From Providencia sneebia DSM 19967 (lineage in GTDB: Bacteria; Pseudomonadota; Gammaproteobacteria; Enterobacterales; Enterobacteriaceae): 64,000 nucleotides of DNA. Shown here piece by piece: positions 1 through 9,878 of the stretch. Position numbers and translations under genes: made by a program. The notes below the pieces were generated by a model. The model made no database searches, had not been told where the DNA came from, and worked only from the letters and a program-made list of their open reading frames with translations. Position 1 is the stretch's first letter, and every line of letters begins with the position of its first letter. The stretch covers positions 3,028,293-3,092,292 of the forward strand of contig NZ_CM001773.1 of the NCBI RefSeq assembly GCF_000314895.2, read 5' to 3'.

Positions 1-2745
1 AAGCCTTGCTCATTCTTCGCCAATGTTGCTTCTAACTGCTGCTGTGCTGCTTGCCCCGTTGCATACTGTTTAGCCAACGCTGCTTGCTCCGCTTTTTGCG
101 TTTGCAATTGCTGCTGAGCTGCTTTTAGCTCAGTTTCCAAGGCTTTTTTCTGCTCAAGTTGCGTTGTTTGGGTGCTGATTGCTGTTTGCAATTTCGCCAT
201 TTGCTGTTCATGCTCTTTCAACTTGGCTTGTAACTGCTGATTTTGCTGTTCGAGTTGTTTCGCACTAGCTTGCTGTTTGGCTAATGTTTCTTGAGTCGTT
301 TTGCTAGACACTTCGGCTTTTTGCAAGTCGGCTTCTTTTTGCTTCAATAACGCGACTTGCTTTTCAAGATCAGCGGTCAATGATTTGACCTGAGCATCCG
401 ATGCTTGCGCCATCACACGTTTTTGCTTATCGATTTCTTGCTGTAACTGCTCGACTTGCGCCTTAGATTGCTCTAATTGTTTACCTGTGGTGACAAAATT
501 AAGCTCACTTTTTGCTAAAGCTGCTTCCAACTGCTGCTGCGCTGTTTGGTTAGCTGTAAATTGTTTTACCAGTGTCGCTTGCTCTGTTTTTTGAGATTGC
601 AATTGTTGTTGTGCGGTTTTTAGCTCAATTTCTAGGGCTTTTTTCTGCTCAGCCAATGCCGTCAGTTCATTCAATGAAGTTTGTAATTTTGCGGTTTGCT
701 GTTCATGCTCTTTCAGCTTAGCTTGTAGCTGCTGATTTTGCTGCTCAAGTTGTTTAGCAGTTTCTTGTTGTTTCGCTAAAGCCTCTTCCGCTTTTTGTAA
801 ATTAACGTCTTTTTGCTTCAACAAGGCCACTTGCTGATCAAGATCAGCTGTTAGTGATTTCACTTGAGCATCTGATGCTTGTGCCATTACACGCTTTTGC
901 TTGTCAATTTCTTGCTGTAGCTTAGCTACTGCATCGTTGGCTTGCGTTAGTTGCTGCTGAGCAAGCGTATAATTTTGCTTTTCCTTAGCCAAAGACGCTT
1001 CTAACTGCTGCTGGGTTGTTTGGCTAGCCGTAAACTGTTTAGCCAACGCCGCTTGTTCTGCTTTTTGTGCTTGCAGTTGTTGCTGAGCCGTTTTTAGCTC
1101 GGCTTCTAAGGCTTTTTTCTGCTCTGCTTGCGTAGTTTGTTCGCGTAGTGCGGTTTCCAGTTTTGCCGTTTGTTGTTCGTGCTCTTTTAGCTTGGCCTGC
1201 ATCTGTAGGGCTTGTTGCTCAAGCTGTTTCGCTGCAGTTTGCTGTTTGGCTAAGGCTTCTTGCGTCTCTTTGCTAGATGCCACCGCTTTTTGTAAATCAG
1301 CTTCTTTTTTCTTCAATAACGCGACTTGCTTTTCAAGATCAGCGGTCAATGATTTGACCTGCGCATCTGATGCTTGCGCCATCACGCGTTTTTGTTTATC
1401 AATTTCTTGTTGCAGTTGCCCGACTTGTGCTTTAGCTTGTGTTAACTGCTCTTGAGCTGCCGTGAAATCAAGCTTATTTTTTGCCAAGGTTTCTTCTAAC
1501 TGCTGCTGTGCGGATTGGCTAGCCGCAAATTGTTGCGCTAATACGGCTTGCTCACCTTTTTGCACTTGGATTTGTTGTTGGGCCGCTTTTAACTCAGCTT
1601 CAAATTTTTTCTTCTGTTCAGCTTGATTATTTTGCTCGACAAGAGAAGCTTTTTGTAATTTATCCAGTGCCTCTTGAGCAGCCATATTATCTGCTTGGGC
1701 TTTTTGTAAGTCGGCTTCTTTTTGCTTCAACAAGGCCACTTGCTGTGCAAGATCAGCGGTCAAGGATTTGACTTTTGCGTCCGTTTCTTGCGCCATCAAA
1801 CGTTTTTGTTTGTCGATCTCTTGCTGTAACTGCGCCACGGTATTATTGGCTTGAGTCAGTTGCTGCTGCGCGGTGGCAAAACCTTGTTCGTTTTTCGCTA
1901 AAGTGGCTTCTAATTGCTGCTGTGCAGATTGGCTGGTCGCAAACTGTTTCGCCAGTGCGTCTTGTTCCGCTTTTTGTGCTTGCAGTTGTTGCTGTGCCGC
2001 TTTCAGTTCCGCTTCTAAGGCTTTTTTCTGCTCAGCTTGCGCGGTTTGTTCGCGCAGTGCGCTTTCCAGTTTCGCCGTTTGCTGTTCGTGCTCTTTTAGC
2101 TTGGCCTGCAATTGTTGAGCTTGTTGCTCAAACTGCTGCGCTGCGGCGTGCTGTTTGGCTAAGGCGTCTTGTTTCTCAGCGCTTGCGGCTTGGGCTTTTT
2201 GCAAGTCGGCTTCTTTTTGCTTCAATAAAGCCACTTGTTGCGCAAGATCGTCCGTCAAGGATTTAACTTTCGCATCCGTTTCTTGCGTCATCAGACGTTT
2301 TTGTTTGTCGATCTCTTGCTGCAATTGCTCAACTTGCGCTTTTGCTTGCTCAAGCTGCTGTTGATAAGTGGTGGAATTTTGTTCGTTTTTGGCTAAGGTG
2401 GCTTCTAACTGTTGCTGTGCAGATTGGCTGGCCGCAAACTGTTTCGCCAGCGCGTCTTGCTCGGCTTTTTGCGCTTGCAGCTGTTGCTGAGCCGTTTTCA
2501 GCTCCGCTTCTAACGCTTTTTTCTGCTCAGCTTGCGCGGTTTGCGACGTTAGCTCTGTTTCCAATTTAGCTATATGTTGTTCATTTTCTTTCAGTTTGGC
2601 TTGTAGTTGCTGATTTTGTTGATCAAGCAATTTAGCCGCTTCTTGCTGTTTCGCTAACGCTTCCTGACTTGCTTGGCTTTCCGCTTGCGCGGCCTGTAAA
2701 GCTGACTCTTTTTGTTTCAATAATTCTTGCTGCTCAGCTAAACTT
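1..2745 (-). repeat. 495-bp (165-codon) tandem coiled-coil repeats inside the giant protein gene
   Basis: A conserved block, read on the plus strand as gcttctaactgctgctg or a close variant, recurs at 28, 523, 997, 1492, 1906 and 2401. The spacings are 495, 474, 495, 414 and 495 bp, all multiples of three. The basic unit is therefore 165 codons. One unit is shorter by exactly 7 codons, one heptad, and one by 27 codons missing from its middle. The repeat most proximal to the N-terminus fades out near 2745. The array continues beyond position 1, so copy number is unknown. Such arrays expand and contract by recombination and are easily collapsed by short-read assembly. Confidence 0.9.
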
Positions 2746-3956
2746 GCATTAGCCAGTTTTAGTTGTTCATCATTATTTTTACCAAGAACTTCCATCTGCT
2801 CTTTAGCATCACTTTCTAACTGGTTAATTTGCTGAATAAGTTGTTCAACACGGCTTTGCGCCTCTTCAAATTGTTGTTGCGCCAATTCAAGTTGTTTATC
2901 TTTTTCAGCTAATTGTTTTTCTGCAAGTATGCGTGCATTTATACTGTCTTTTAGCTGATTTTCTAATTCCTGAATAGATTGCTGAGCCAATTGGTTTTGT
3001 GAAGTCAGCTGTTCTATATTATTTTGATTTTCAGTTAACGTATTTTTAGCCAACGCTAATTCATTGCTCAGTAAAGCAATGGATTCTTGATCTTGAGTCT
3101 CTTTTAATTGCTCTTGTAATAAAGCCATCTGGCTTTTATTCGCTTCAAGTTCATTGTTGATACGTTCTATTTCAAATTGTTTATCCGCAATAATATGACT
3201 AAGTTCAGCGACACTCTTATTATGCGCAATTAATTTTTCAACTAATTCTCTATCTGTTAATAGTTGGTGATAGGCAATAAGTTGCCCTACACCTTGAGCA
3301 ATTCCAAATCTAAACAAATCTGTTGATTGCTGCTCTTTTAACAGATTGGCCAACTGCTCTAAATAAGCCGTTGTATTTTCAGTTTTACTCACTGAATACT
3401 CAGGTGAATATAATCCTAATAGATTCAAAACTATTTTGTATTTATCGAAATCTTTTGATAAATACTGAGGATGCCACTGGTTAGCATTAAATAGATATGG
3501 ATATGATGATAATAGCAAAGACTGATATGCTGGATAAGTTTGCTGCCCAACAACATTATCAGGTAACCGACATTCAGACAAAGTAGGAGGTGCTACTTTG
3601 CTATCTGTAACGGGTGCCGTCGTTTTAGGCTGAGTCTGTTTATTAGTGGTATTTGTTACTGTCGAGGATGAACTCCCCGAAGTTTTCGTTTTCCCATCAC
3701 TTTTTTTACCCGAAGAAGAAGAAGAAGTCCGAGACTTTCCTTTTGGTTCAGGTGCAAAAGGTAGACTAGAGAATGCATCGTACCCTTGATTTTGAATATC
3801 CAATGGTTTTTCGTTAGGCAATTTGCCTTCTTGTTCAAGCTCAAGGTAAACATCAAAGTCATCTATGACATGATTAAAGCTATCCGATTTAGCAAATTGA
3901 CTAAAAGCAGCCGAAAAAAGAGCCAGAGATATACAAAGTCTTAGGTTAATTCTCAT
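1..3956 (-). CDS. Giant exported Gln-rich coiled-coil repeat protein (partial, C-terminus off the left edge)
   Basis: The frame is open from an ATG at 3956 to the window edge, giving about 1318 codons with no stop in the parts I translated. Residues 1-23 look like a signal peptide: Arg residues, a hydrophobic LCISLALFSAAF core, then a possible cleavage site. About residues 70-120 form a Ser/Thr/Lys-rich low-complexity linker. Residues 125-235 look globular, and from about 240 onward the protein is continuous Gln/Glu/Lys/Ala/Leu coiled coil. From about residue 400 the coil is built of 165-residue tandem repeats. The start codon overlaps the stop of the upstream lipoprotein gene (ATGA), so the two are co-translated. 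I do not recognise the family. The stretch near residues 215-240 vaguely recalls the N-terminal dimerisation domain of FkpA-type isomerases, but that is only an impression. A periplasm-spanning or surface-exposed structural protein is an inference from signal peptide plus coil. Confidence 0.8.
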   Translation of the reverse strand, partial: MRINLRLCISLALFSAAFSQFAKSDSFNHVIDDFDVYLELEQEGKLPNEKPLDIQNQGYDAFSSLPFAPEPKGKSRTSSSSSGKKSDGKTKTSGSSSSTVTNTTNKQTQPKTTAPVTDSKVAPPTLSECRLPDNVVGQQTYPAYQSLLLSSYPYLFNANQWHPQYLSKDFDKYKIVLNLLGLYSPEYSVSKTENTTAYLEQLANLLKEQQSTDLFRFGIAQGVGQLIAYHQLLTDRELVEKLIAHNKSVAELSHIIADKQFEIERINNELEANKSQMALLQEQLKETQDQESIALLSNELALAKNTLTENQNNIEQLTSQNQLAQQSIQELENQLKDSINARILAEKQLAEKDKQLELAQQQFEEAQSRVEQLIQQINQLESDAKEQMEVLGKNNDEQLKLANASLAEQQELLKQKESALQAAQAESQASQEALAKQQEAAKLLDQQNQQLQAKLKENEQHIAKLETELTSQTAQAEQKKALEAELKTAQQQLQAQKAEQDALAKQFAASQSAQQQLEATLAKNEQNSTTYQQQLEQAKAQVEQLQQEIDKQKRLMTQETDAKVKSLTDDLAQQVALLKQKEADLQKAQAASAEKQDALAKQHAAAQQFEQQAQQLQAKLKEHEQQTAKLESALREQTAQAEQKKALEAELKAAQQQLQAQKAEQDALAKQFATSQSAQQQLEATLAKNEQGFATAQQQLTQANNTVAQLQQEIDKQKRLMAQETDAKVKSLTADLAQQVALLKQKEADLQKAQADNMAAQEALDKLQKASLVEQNNQAEQKKKFEAELKAAQQQIQVQKGEQAVLAQQFAASQSAQQQLEETLAKNKLDFTAAQEQLTQAKAQVGQLQQEIDKQKRVMAQASDAQVKSLTADLEKQVALLKKKEADLQKAVASSKETQEALAKQQTAAKQLEQQALQMQAKLKEHEQQTAKLETALREQTTQAEQKKALEAELKTAQQQLQAQKAEQAALAKQFTASQTTQQQLEASLAKEKQNYTLAQQQLTQANDAVAKLQQEIDKQKRVMAQASDAQVKSLTADLDQQVALLKQKDVNLQKAEEALAKQQETAKQLEQQNQQLQAKLKEHEQQTAKLQTSLNELTALAEQKKALEIELKTAQQQLQSQKTEQATLVKQFTANQTAQQQLEAALAKSELNFVTTGKQLEQSKAQVEQLQQEIDKQKRVMAQASDAQVKSLTADLEKQVALLKQKEADLQKAEVSSKTTQETLAKQQASAKQLEQQNQQLQAKLKEHEQQMAKLQTAISTQTTQLEQKKALETELKAAQQQLQTQKAEQAALAKQYATGQAAQQQLEATLAKNEQG

Positions 3957-4495
3957 AATCCACTAATTTTTTCTAATGTTGATTCGGTAGATAAAACGGA
4001 GTTATAGCGAACCTTGGCACAGAGAACTTTGGTTTTAGCCTCAATTGCCATTTGCAGTAATTCAATCGTATCTGGGCTTGCTGTAGTAGCAACTTGTTTA
4101 TAAAGCTGATTGATATCACTCACTTCTTTAAAAGATCCCACAAGGCGGTTGTAATCTTTTGGTGATAATGCTTTCAGTGCATTCAGCTCTTTTATACAAG
4201 TGCTTAAGTTTTTAAATGACTCTTTATTAGATTCATTTAAATCAAAATCTTTTTGTTCCGTTGGCGGTTTACTCATTGCTGTGTTCAAAACAGCTTGAGA
4301 CTCTGCATATGAATAGTTCATAGCCGCTGAGTTTTGAGTCGGAACTTGTGTTTGTGTAGCAGGAGGTGTAGATGTAACAGATGAAACTTTATTTTCTTTA
4401 GTTTCAGTATTGTTAAAACCTAAAGAGCACCCCGAAAGAACAGCCGTACTTGCTATGAGCAAAGACGCAACAAAAAACTTATCATTTAAAAACAT
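3953..4495 (-). CDS. Putative outer-membrane lipoprotein, unknown function, coupled to the coiled-coil protein
   Basis: This 180-residue protein starts with a lipoprotein signal: charged MFLNDK, a hydrophobic stretch, then the lipobox LSGC with the lipidated Cys at about residue 23. Ser follows at +2, which in E. coli rules favours outer-membrane sorting. The mature N-terminus is a Thr/Ser/Pro/Gln-rich linker (residues 30-60). The rest is probably helical, with Cys at about 98 and 159 that could pair. An AAGG ribosome site lies 8 nt before the ATG. Its TGA stop overlaps the ATG of the giant coiled-coil gene, indicating one operon and translational coupling. I do not recognise a family. A role anchoring or partnering the coiled-coil protein is inferred only from coupling and shared export. 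Confidence 0.8.
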   Translation of the reverse strand: MFLNDKFFVASLLIASTAVLSGCSLGFNNTETKENKVSSVTSTPPATQTQVPTQNSAAMNYSYAESQAVLNTAMSKPPTEQKDFDLNESNKESFKNLSTCIKELNALKALSPKDYNRLVGSFKEVSDINQLYKQVATTASPDTIELLQMAIEAKTKVLCAKVRYNSVLSTESTLEKISGL

Positions 4496-5296
4496 ATAGT
4501 TACCTTACCAGCACTTTTTCTTCGCTATTATAATGATATCCAAGAAACCTAGTGTAAGCTAAAAGTTAGTTATTTTCTATAAGTCCTAATCTAGAAATAG
4601 AATCATCCCATAAATTTAGGTTAATTGTTTTAATATTAACACTAATTCAACACTCTCTATACTATTTTTATTCTCGATAAAATAAAAAAATATCCATTAA
4701 GATCTTAAATAAACATAATAAAAAAACATCAGTTAATACTTATCAATAAAATTATTTCTGTTAAACACTTATATAACGTCGATATAAAACGCAACAAAAA
4801 ACCCTTATATTGAGTATATCACGATTAATATTTTATTAGATTAGCTACGTTTTAAAGAATTAACCTTATATACCTCTTTTCGTTATCACTTTTCATAACA
4901 ACTAAGCACTTTTGATAAAAGCAGCATAACCTTTTTCATCATTAAGACAAAGGTGCAAGCTATTTGATAAAAATAGTATGGCTTTACTAGAAACTACGTT
5001 TTTATACCTAAAATACACCTAATATTAATTAAAGATAATCATTTATCTTCTTTTATATAATCACTAAAACTTATTCAATTATTACTCATAAGAAGTTACT
5101 GCAAACTAAAACATTAATAGTAAATATAACTTCATCACAAAATAAACTTAACATCACAATTAGATAATACACAAAAAAACAAGTTAATCTTCCACATTAC
5201 GCAAAAATTGAAAGCTTAATAGAGGTAAACACGTTCAAATTACTGCCATTCATCATTCTGCAATTTGAATTCCCCCCAATTCTCGATATTGAACTG
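4496..5296. other. AT-rich gene-free region between divergent operons
   Basis: About 800 bp with no credible coding frame on either strand and strikingly low GC, with many A/T runs and dense TTAATA-type tracts. It separates the minus-strand lipoprotein gene from the plus-strand kdp operon and must hold the lipoprotein promoter. I see no remnants of a recognisable gene or mobile element. Base composition of this kind is typical of H-NS-bound DNA in enterobacteria, but that is an inference. Confidence 0.6.
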
Positions 5297-5318
5297 CATT
5301 TTTATATTATTTTTACAC
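5297..5318 (+). promoter_or_regulatory. KdpE-type operator upstream of kdpF
   Basis: The sequence TTTTTATATTATTTTTACAC (5299-5318), preceded by CA, closely matches the T-rich KdpE binding element I know from the E. coli kdpFABC promoter (TTTATAC, T-run, ACAC). It lies about 80 bp upstream of the kdpF start, the expected place for an activator site. A candidate -35 TTGCCA begins at 5321, but the matching -10 (TTTACA near 5344) is weak, as expected for an activator-dependent promoter. Confidence 0.7.
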
Positions 5319-5396
5319 TGTTGCCAGTCTTTTTATCAGCTTCTTTACAACAAAGTACCTACCCTACCTCTATGAAAGAACTAAGGAGAAAATACT

Positions 5397-5486
5397 GTGT
5401 CACTACTTTCTATTATTGGGGCAGTTCTCGTTGTTGTACTGCTGGTGTATCTGATATATGCCCTGCTTCATGCGGAGGATTTCTGA
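5397..5486 (+). CDS. kdpF: KdpF, small membrane subunit of the Kdp K+ pump
   Basis: A 29-codon frame starting at GTG encodes one transmembrane helix ([20 protein letters not shown]) followed by ALLHAEDF, closely matching E. coli KdpF (29 residues, ending YALINAEAF). AAGGAG lies just upstream (5383-5388). The stop ends one base before the kdpA ATG, so the genes are tightly coupled. KdpF stabilises the KdpABC complex and sits at the lipid-exposed side of KdpA. Confidence 0.93.
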   Translation: MSLLSIIGAVLVVVLLVYLIYALLHAEDF

Positions 5487-5487
5487 T

Positions 5488-7188
5488 ATGGCCATGAATG
5501 CTTTTTTACTTATAGGCAGCTTTTTACTCATCTTATTCTTATTGGCTAAACCTTTAGGAAATATAATTGCCTGTTTAATTGAAGGCGATCTTCCACGCTA
5601 TATTTTAAAAACTGAGTCATTATTATGGCGTTTAGCTGGTGCTAAACAAACTGGGCGTGAAATGGCAGAAATGAATTATCTGCAATACGCTTTTGCCATT
5701 CTATTATTTAATTTACTCGGCTTTGTTTTATTATTCACCATCCTGATATTTCAAGGTAGTTTGCCGTTAAATCCACAAAAACTTGCAGGTATGAATTGGG
5801 ATTTGGCTTTCAACACTGCCATCAGTTTTATAACCAATACCAACTGGCAAGCTTATAGCGGTGAAAATACACTCAGCTATTTTAGCCAAATGGTTGGTCT
5901 CACTGTTCAAAACTTCCTATCTGCGGCAACAGGTATTGCAGTAGTCTTTGCACTTATTCGTGCTTTTTCACGCCATAACAGTAAAACCCTTGGCAATGCT
6001 TGGGTTGATATTGCGCGAATTACATTATATCTACTGCTACCTCTATCCGTTATTTTTGCACTCTTTTTTGTTGGACAAGGGGTTATTCAAAATTTCTCTG
6101 CTTATATCTTGAGTAATAACTTAGATAGCACATCGCAATTATTACCTATGGGTCCTGTAGCTTCACAAGAAGCAATTAAATTATTAGGAACTAATGGTGG
6201 CGGATTCTTTGGTGCTAACTCTTCTCACCCATTTGAGAATCCAAGTGCATTAAGTAACTTTGTACAAATGTTAGCAATATTCCTAATCCCAACGTCTTTA
6301 TGTTTTGCATTTGGCCGTACTGTCGGCAATAACAAACAAGGACATGCTTTACTCTGGGTAATGGCAATTATTTTTGTTATCGCAGCCATTGTCGTTATTC
6401 AAGCGGAATATGTAGGAAATCCATTCCTACTCGATATAACGAATAGCAGCATCAATATGGAGGGTAAAGAAAGCCGGTTTGGTATTCTTGGCTCAGCACT
6501 TTTTGCAGTGGTGACGACAGCAGCTTCTTGTGGAGCCGTTAACGCAATGCTTGATTCATTTACCGCCTTCGGTGGCATGCTGCCAATGTGGTTAATGCAA
6601 ATTGGTGAAGTTGTCTTTGGTGGTGTTGGTTCAGGTCTTTATGGCATGTTACTTTTTGTGTTGCTTGCCGTTTTCCTAGCAGGTCTGATGATTGGACGTA
6701 CACCAGAATATCTGGGTAAAAAAATAGAAGTCCGCGAGATGAAGATGGTCGCAATTGCCATTTTAGTCACGCCAACCCTCGTGTTAATCGGCACAACCAT
6801 TGCATTAATGACAGATGCAGGCCGTGCTGGCATTTTCAACCCAGGAACACATGGTTTTAGTGAAGTGTTATATGCATTTTCTTCTGCGGCGAATAATAAT
6901 GGTAGCGCTTTCGCGGGATTAAGTGCTAATACCCCGTTCTACAATGTATTACTTGCTATTGCCATGTTCTTAGGTCGTTTTGGCGTTATTTTCCCCGTTC
7001 TTGCTATAGCAGGGTCAATGGCGATGAAAAAACCTCAGGCGATAAGTGCCGCAACTTTACCTACACATGGTCCATTATTCATTGGCTTATTAATTCTAAC
7101 AATCCTTCTCATTGGCGCTTTGACATTCGTCCCAGCTCTTGCTCTCGGCCCTATCGCAGAACATTTGCAAACTTGGTTAGTGGCATAA
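5488..7188 (+). CDS. kdpA: KdpA, K+-translocating channel-like subunit
   Basis: The 566-residue protein is the K+-selective, channel-derived subunit of the KdpFABC P-type ATPase in the inner membrane. I place the start at ATG 5488 ([10 protein letters not shown]), matching the E. coli N-terminus and directly following kdpF; an ATG at 5458 would overlap kdpF. The four selectivity-filter loops are visible: [37 protein letters not shown] and [11 protein letters not shown]. Length is close to the E. coli 557. It is followed 13 bp later by kdpB. Confidence 0.97.
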   Translation: MAMNAFLLIGSFLLILFLLAKPLGNIIACLIEGDLPRYILKTESLLWRLAGAKQTGREMAEMNYLQYAFAILLFNLLGFVLLFTILIFQGSLPLNPQKLAGMNWDLAFNTAISFITNTNWQAYSGENTLSYFSQMVGLTVQNFLSAATGIAVVFALIRAFSRHNSKTLGNAWVDIARITLYLLLPLSVIFALFFVGQGVIQNFSAYILSNNLDSTSQLLPMGPVASQEAIKLLGTNGGGFFGANSSHPFENPSALSNFVQMLAIFLIPTSLCFAFGRTVGNNKQGHALLWVMAIIFVIAAIVVIQAEYVGNPFLLDITNSSINMEGKESRFGILGSALFAVVTTAASCGAVNAMLDSFTAFGGMLPMWLMQIGEVVFGGVGSGLYGMLLFVLLAVFLAGLMIGRTPEYLGKKIEVREMKMVAIAILVTPTLVLIGTTIALMTDAGRAGIFNPGTHGFSEVLYAFSSAANNNGSAFAGLSANTPFYNVLLAIAMFLGRFGVIFPVLAIAGSMAMKKPQAISAATLPTHGPLFIGLLILTILLIGALTFVPALALGPIAEHLQTWLVA

Positions 7189-7201
7189 TGAGGTTAAGAA
7201 A

Positions 7202-9265
7202 ATGACAAACAAAAAAACACCATTATTTGATAGCACGTTAATTCAACAATCAATTATCGATGCAATAAAAAAATGTACACCACAAGCACAATGGCGCAAT
7301 CCAGTTATGTTTGTTGTATTTCTCGGCAGTATTATCACAACACTTTTATGGCTAGCTATGGCAACAAACTATGTTGAAGGCAATACATGGTTTAGTGGCA
7401 TGATTACGCTTTGGTTATGGTTTACTGTCCTATTTGCAAATTTTGCCGAAGCACTTGCTGAAGGTCGTAGTAAAGCACAAGCACAAAGTTTAAAAGGGGT
7501 AAAACAACAAAGTAGCGCAACGCTTCTTGCGAGTGCCTCATTAGAAGCTGAACAACAAATCGTTAGCTCGGATAAACTACGTAAAGGTGATATTGTTTTA
7601 ATTCGTGCAGGAGAAACGATTCCTTGTGACGGCGAGATCCTTGAAGGTGGTGCTTCTGTTGATGAAAGTGCAATCACCGGTGAGTCTGCTCCTGTTATTC
7701 GTGAATCCGGTGGTGACTTTTCTTCTGTAACGGGTGGGACTCGCATCCTTTCCGATTGGCTTATTGTTCAATGTACAGTTAATCCAGGTGAAACCTTTCT
7801 CGACCGAATGATTTCAATGGTCGAGGGTGCTCAACGCCGTAAAACCCCCAATGAAGTTGCATTAACTATTTTATTAACCGCGCTGACAATTATTTTCTTA
7901 TTAGTTTGTGCAACGTTATATCCATTGACTTTGTTTGCTTCCGAATATGCTGGTGCTGGCAATGCGGTATCCATATTAGTGCTCATTGCCCTGCTTATTT
8001 GCTTAATTCCAACCACCATTGGCGGCTTATTATCTTCTATTGGTGTCGCCGGAATGAGCCGTATGTTAGGTGCTAACGTCATCGCCACCAGCGGGCGGGC
8101 GGTTGAAGCGGCTGGGGATGTTGATGTTTTACTGTTGGATAAAACGGGCACAATCACACTAGGAAACCGCCAAGCTTCTGAATTTTTACCACTTTCAGGG
8201 ATAACTGAGCAGCAACTTGCAGATGCAGCACAGTTATCATCTTTAGCAGATGAAACACCTGAAGGTCGCAGCATTGTGGTTTTAGCAAAACAAAAGTTCA
8301 ATTTACGCGAACGGGATATTCACGGAATGAATGCAACTTTTGTTCCATTCTCTGCCGTAACCAGAATGAGTGGTGTGAATATTGGCGAGAGAATGATCCG
8401 TAAAGGTTCTGCAGACGCAATCCGCCGTTATGTAGAAGCCAATCACGGTCAATTTCCACCAGAAGCTGACAAATTAGTTGAAAAAGTCGCCCATTTAGGT
8501 GGAACGCCCTTAGTTGTTGTCGATAACCAAGCCGTACTTGGTGTTGTTGCGCTCAAGGATATTGTTAAAGGCGGAATGAAAGAACGTTTTACCCAAATGC
8601 GCAGCATGGGCATAAAAACCGTCATGATCACCGGTGATAATCACTTAACCGCAGCAGCTATCGCTGCGGAAGCTGGCGTTGATGATTTCCTTGCAGAAGC
8701 AACACCAGAAGCCAAACTTGCGTTAATCCGCCAATATCAATCTGAAGGTCGACTCGTCGCGATGACAGGTGATGGAACCAATGATGCGCCTGCACTTGCT
8801 CAAGCCGATGTTGCTGTCGCAATGAACTCAGGAACTCAAGCTGCAAAAGAAGCAGGCAACATGGTGGATTTAGATTCCAATCCAACCAAATTAATTGAAG
8901 TGGTACATATTGGTAAACAGATGCTAATGACAAGAGGGTCACTAACCACATTTAGTATTGCGAATGATATTGCCAAGTATTTTGCCATTATTCCAGCTGC
9001 ATTTGCGGTGACTTGGCCTCAACTTAACGCTTTAAATATTATGCAATTGCACTCACCTGCATCCGCATTATTATCCGCAGTGATTTTTAACGCCTTAATT
9101 ATTGTTTTTCTGATCCCCTTAGCGCTTAAAGGCGTAAGTTACCGTCCAATGAGCTCGCAATCATTATTACAACGTAATTTAGGGATTTATGGTTTAGGCG
9201 GGTTGATTGTTCCATTCATTGGCATAAAACTCATCGATATGTTCATCAGCCTGTTTGGTTTATAA
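7202..9265 (+). CDS. kdpB: KdpB, catalytic P-type ATPase subunit of the Kdp pump
   Basis: This 687-residue P-type ATPase (E. coli 682) hydrolyses ATP to drive K+ uptake through KdpA. The actuator motif TGES is present in [12 protein letters not shown]; its Ser is the residue phosphorylated to inhibit E. coli KdpB at high K+. The phosphorylation motif DKTGTIT, the nucleotide-binding KGSADAI segment and the hinge [11 protein letters not shown] are all intact. The pump therefore looks functional although the downstream sensor gene kdpD is broken. The stop overlaps the AAGGAA ribosome site of kdpC. Confidence 0.97.
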   Translation: MTNKKTPLFDSTLIQQSIIDAIKKCTPQAQWRNPVMFVVFLGSIITTLLWLAMATNYVEGNTWFSGMITLWLWFTVLFANFAEALAEGRSKAQAQSLKGVKQQSSATLLASASLEAEQQIVSSDKLRKGDIVLIRAGETIPCDGEILEGGASVDESAITGESAPVIRESGGDFSSVTGGTRILSDWLIVQCTVNPGETFLDRMISMVEGAQRRKTPNEVALTILLTALTIIFLLVCATLYPLTLFASEYAGAGNAVSILVLIALLICLIPTTIGGLLSSIGVAGMSRMLGANVIATSGRAVEAAGDVDVLLLDKTGTITLGNRQASEFLPLSGITEQQLADAAQLSSLADETPEGRSIVVLAKQKFNLRERDIHGMNATFVPFSAVTRMSGVNIGERMIRKGSADAIRRYVEANHGQFPPEADKLVEKVAHLGGTPLVVVDNQAVLGVVALKDIVKGGMKERFTQMRSMGIKTVMITGDNHLTAAAIAAEAGVDDFLAEATPEAKLALIRQYQSEGRLVAMTGDGTNDAPALAQADVAVAMNSGTQAAKEAGNMVDLDSNPTKLIEVVHIGKQMLMTRGSLTTFSIANDIAKYFAIIPAAFAVTWPQLNALNIMQLHSPASALLSAVIFNALIIVFLIPLALKGVSYRPMSSQSLLQRNLGIYGLGGLIVPFIGIKLIDMFISLFGL

Positions 9266-9275
9266 GGAATTTATT

Positions 9276-9869
9276 ATGCAAATGTTTTGTTCTGCTGTGA
9301 TCATGTTGCTATCTCTTACTATTATTACCGGTATTGCTTATCCATTAATGGTAACAGGACTTTCTCAACTTATTTTTCCGTGGCAAGCCAATGGCTCTCT
9401 TATTCTGCAAGATAAGCAGGTGATTGGCTCCGCTTTAATAGGCCAAAATTACCAAAGTAACCAATACTTTTTTGGTCGTCCTTCTGCCACTGCGGATAGT
9501 GCATATAATACCTTAGCATCTGGCGGGAGCAATCTTGCCATCACTAACCCATTATTGACTGAAATATTTTTACAACGCAGTGAATATTTACGCGCTCAAA
9601 ACCCAGACAGCGGGCAAGCAATCCCAGTTGATTTGTTAACTGCCTCAGGTAGCGGATTAGATCCTCACATTTCTATTGATGCTGCTCTTTACCAAGCGCC
9701 ACGCATTGCCAAAAACAGACAGATTTCATTAGACGAGGTAAAATCAATTATTGATACACAAACTGACAACGCATTATTTCATTTTTTAGGCGAACCAGTT
9801 GTTAATGTATTGAAACTCAATATTGCCCTAGATGAATACCAGCAACAAAAAAATAGTCAAACTCACTGA
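9276..9869 (+). CDS. kdpC: KdpC, accessory subunit of the Kdp pump
   Basis: The 197-residue protein has one N-terminal membrane helix (about residues 4-27) and a periplasmic domain with the family stretches FPWQANGSL, GSALIGQN, FGRPSAT and ASGGSNL. E. coli KdpC is 190 residues. I choose ATG 9276, 7 bp after AAGGAA at 9264, rather than the in-frame start at 9255, which would lie inside kdpB. KdpC stabilises the complex and raises ATP affinity of KdpB. kdpD begins 9 bp downstream. Confidence 0.95.
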   Translation: MQMFCSAVIMLLSLTIITGIAYPLMVTGLSQLIFPWQANGSLILQDKQVIGSALIGQNYQSNQYFFGRPSATADSAYNTLASGGSNLAITNPLLTEIFLQRSEYLRAQNPDSGQAIPVDLLTASGSGLDPHISIDAALYQAPRIAKNRQISLDEVKSIIDTQTDNALFHFLGEPVVNVLKLNIALDEYQQQKNSQTH

Positions 9870-9878
9870 GATTAGTGT

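Noticed and set aside
1192..2569. Plus-strand Cys/Ser/Ala-rich open frames opposite the repeat gene
   Set aside because: They are antisense shadows of the Gln/Leu/Ala coiled-coil codons: CAG/TTG-rich sense strands read as Cys/Ser/Leu-rich frames. They repeat with the same 495-bp period and lack ribosome sites.
1..2745. CRISPR-like direct repeats
   Set aside because: The periodic repeats are 495 bp long, in frame and coding; there are no 28-37 bp repeats with unique spacers.
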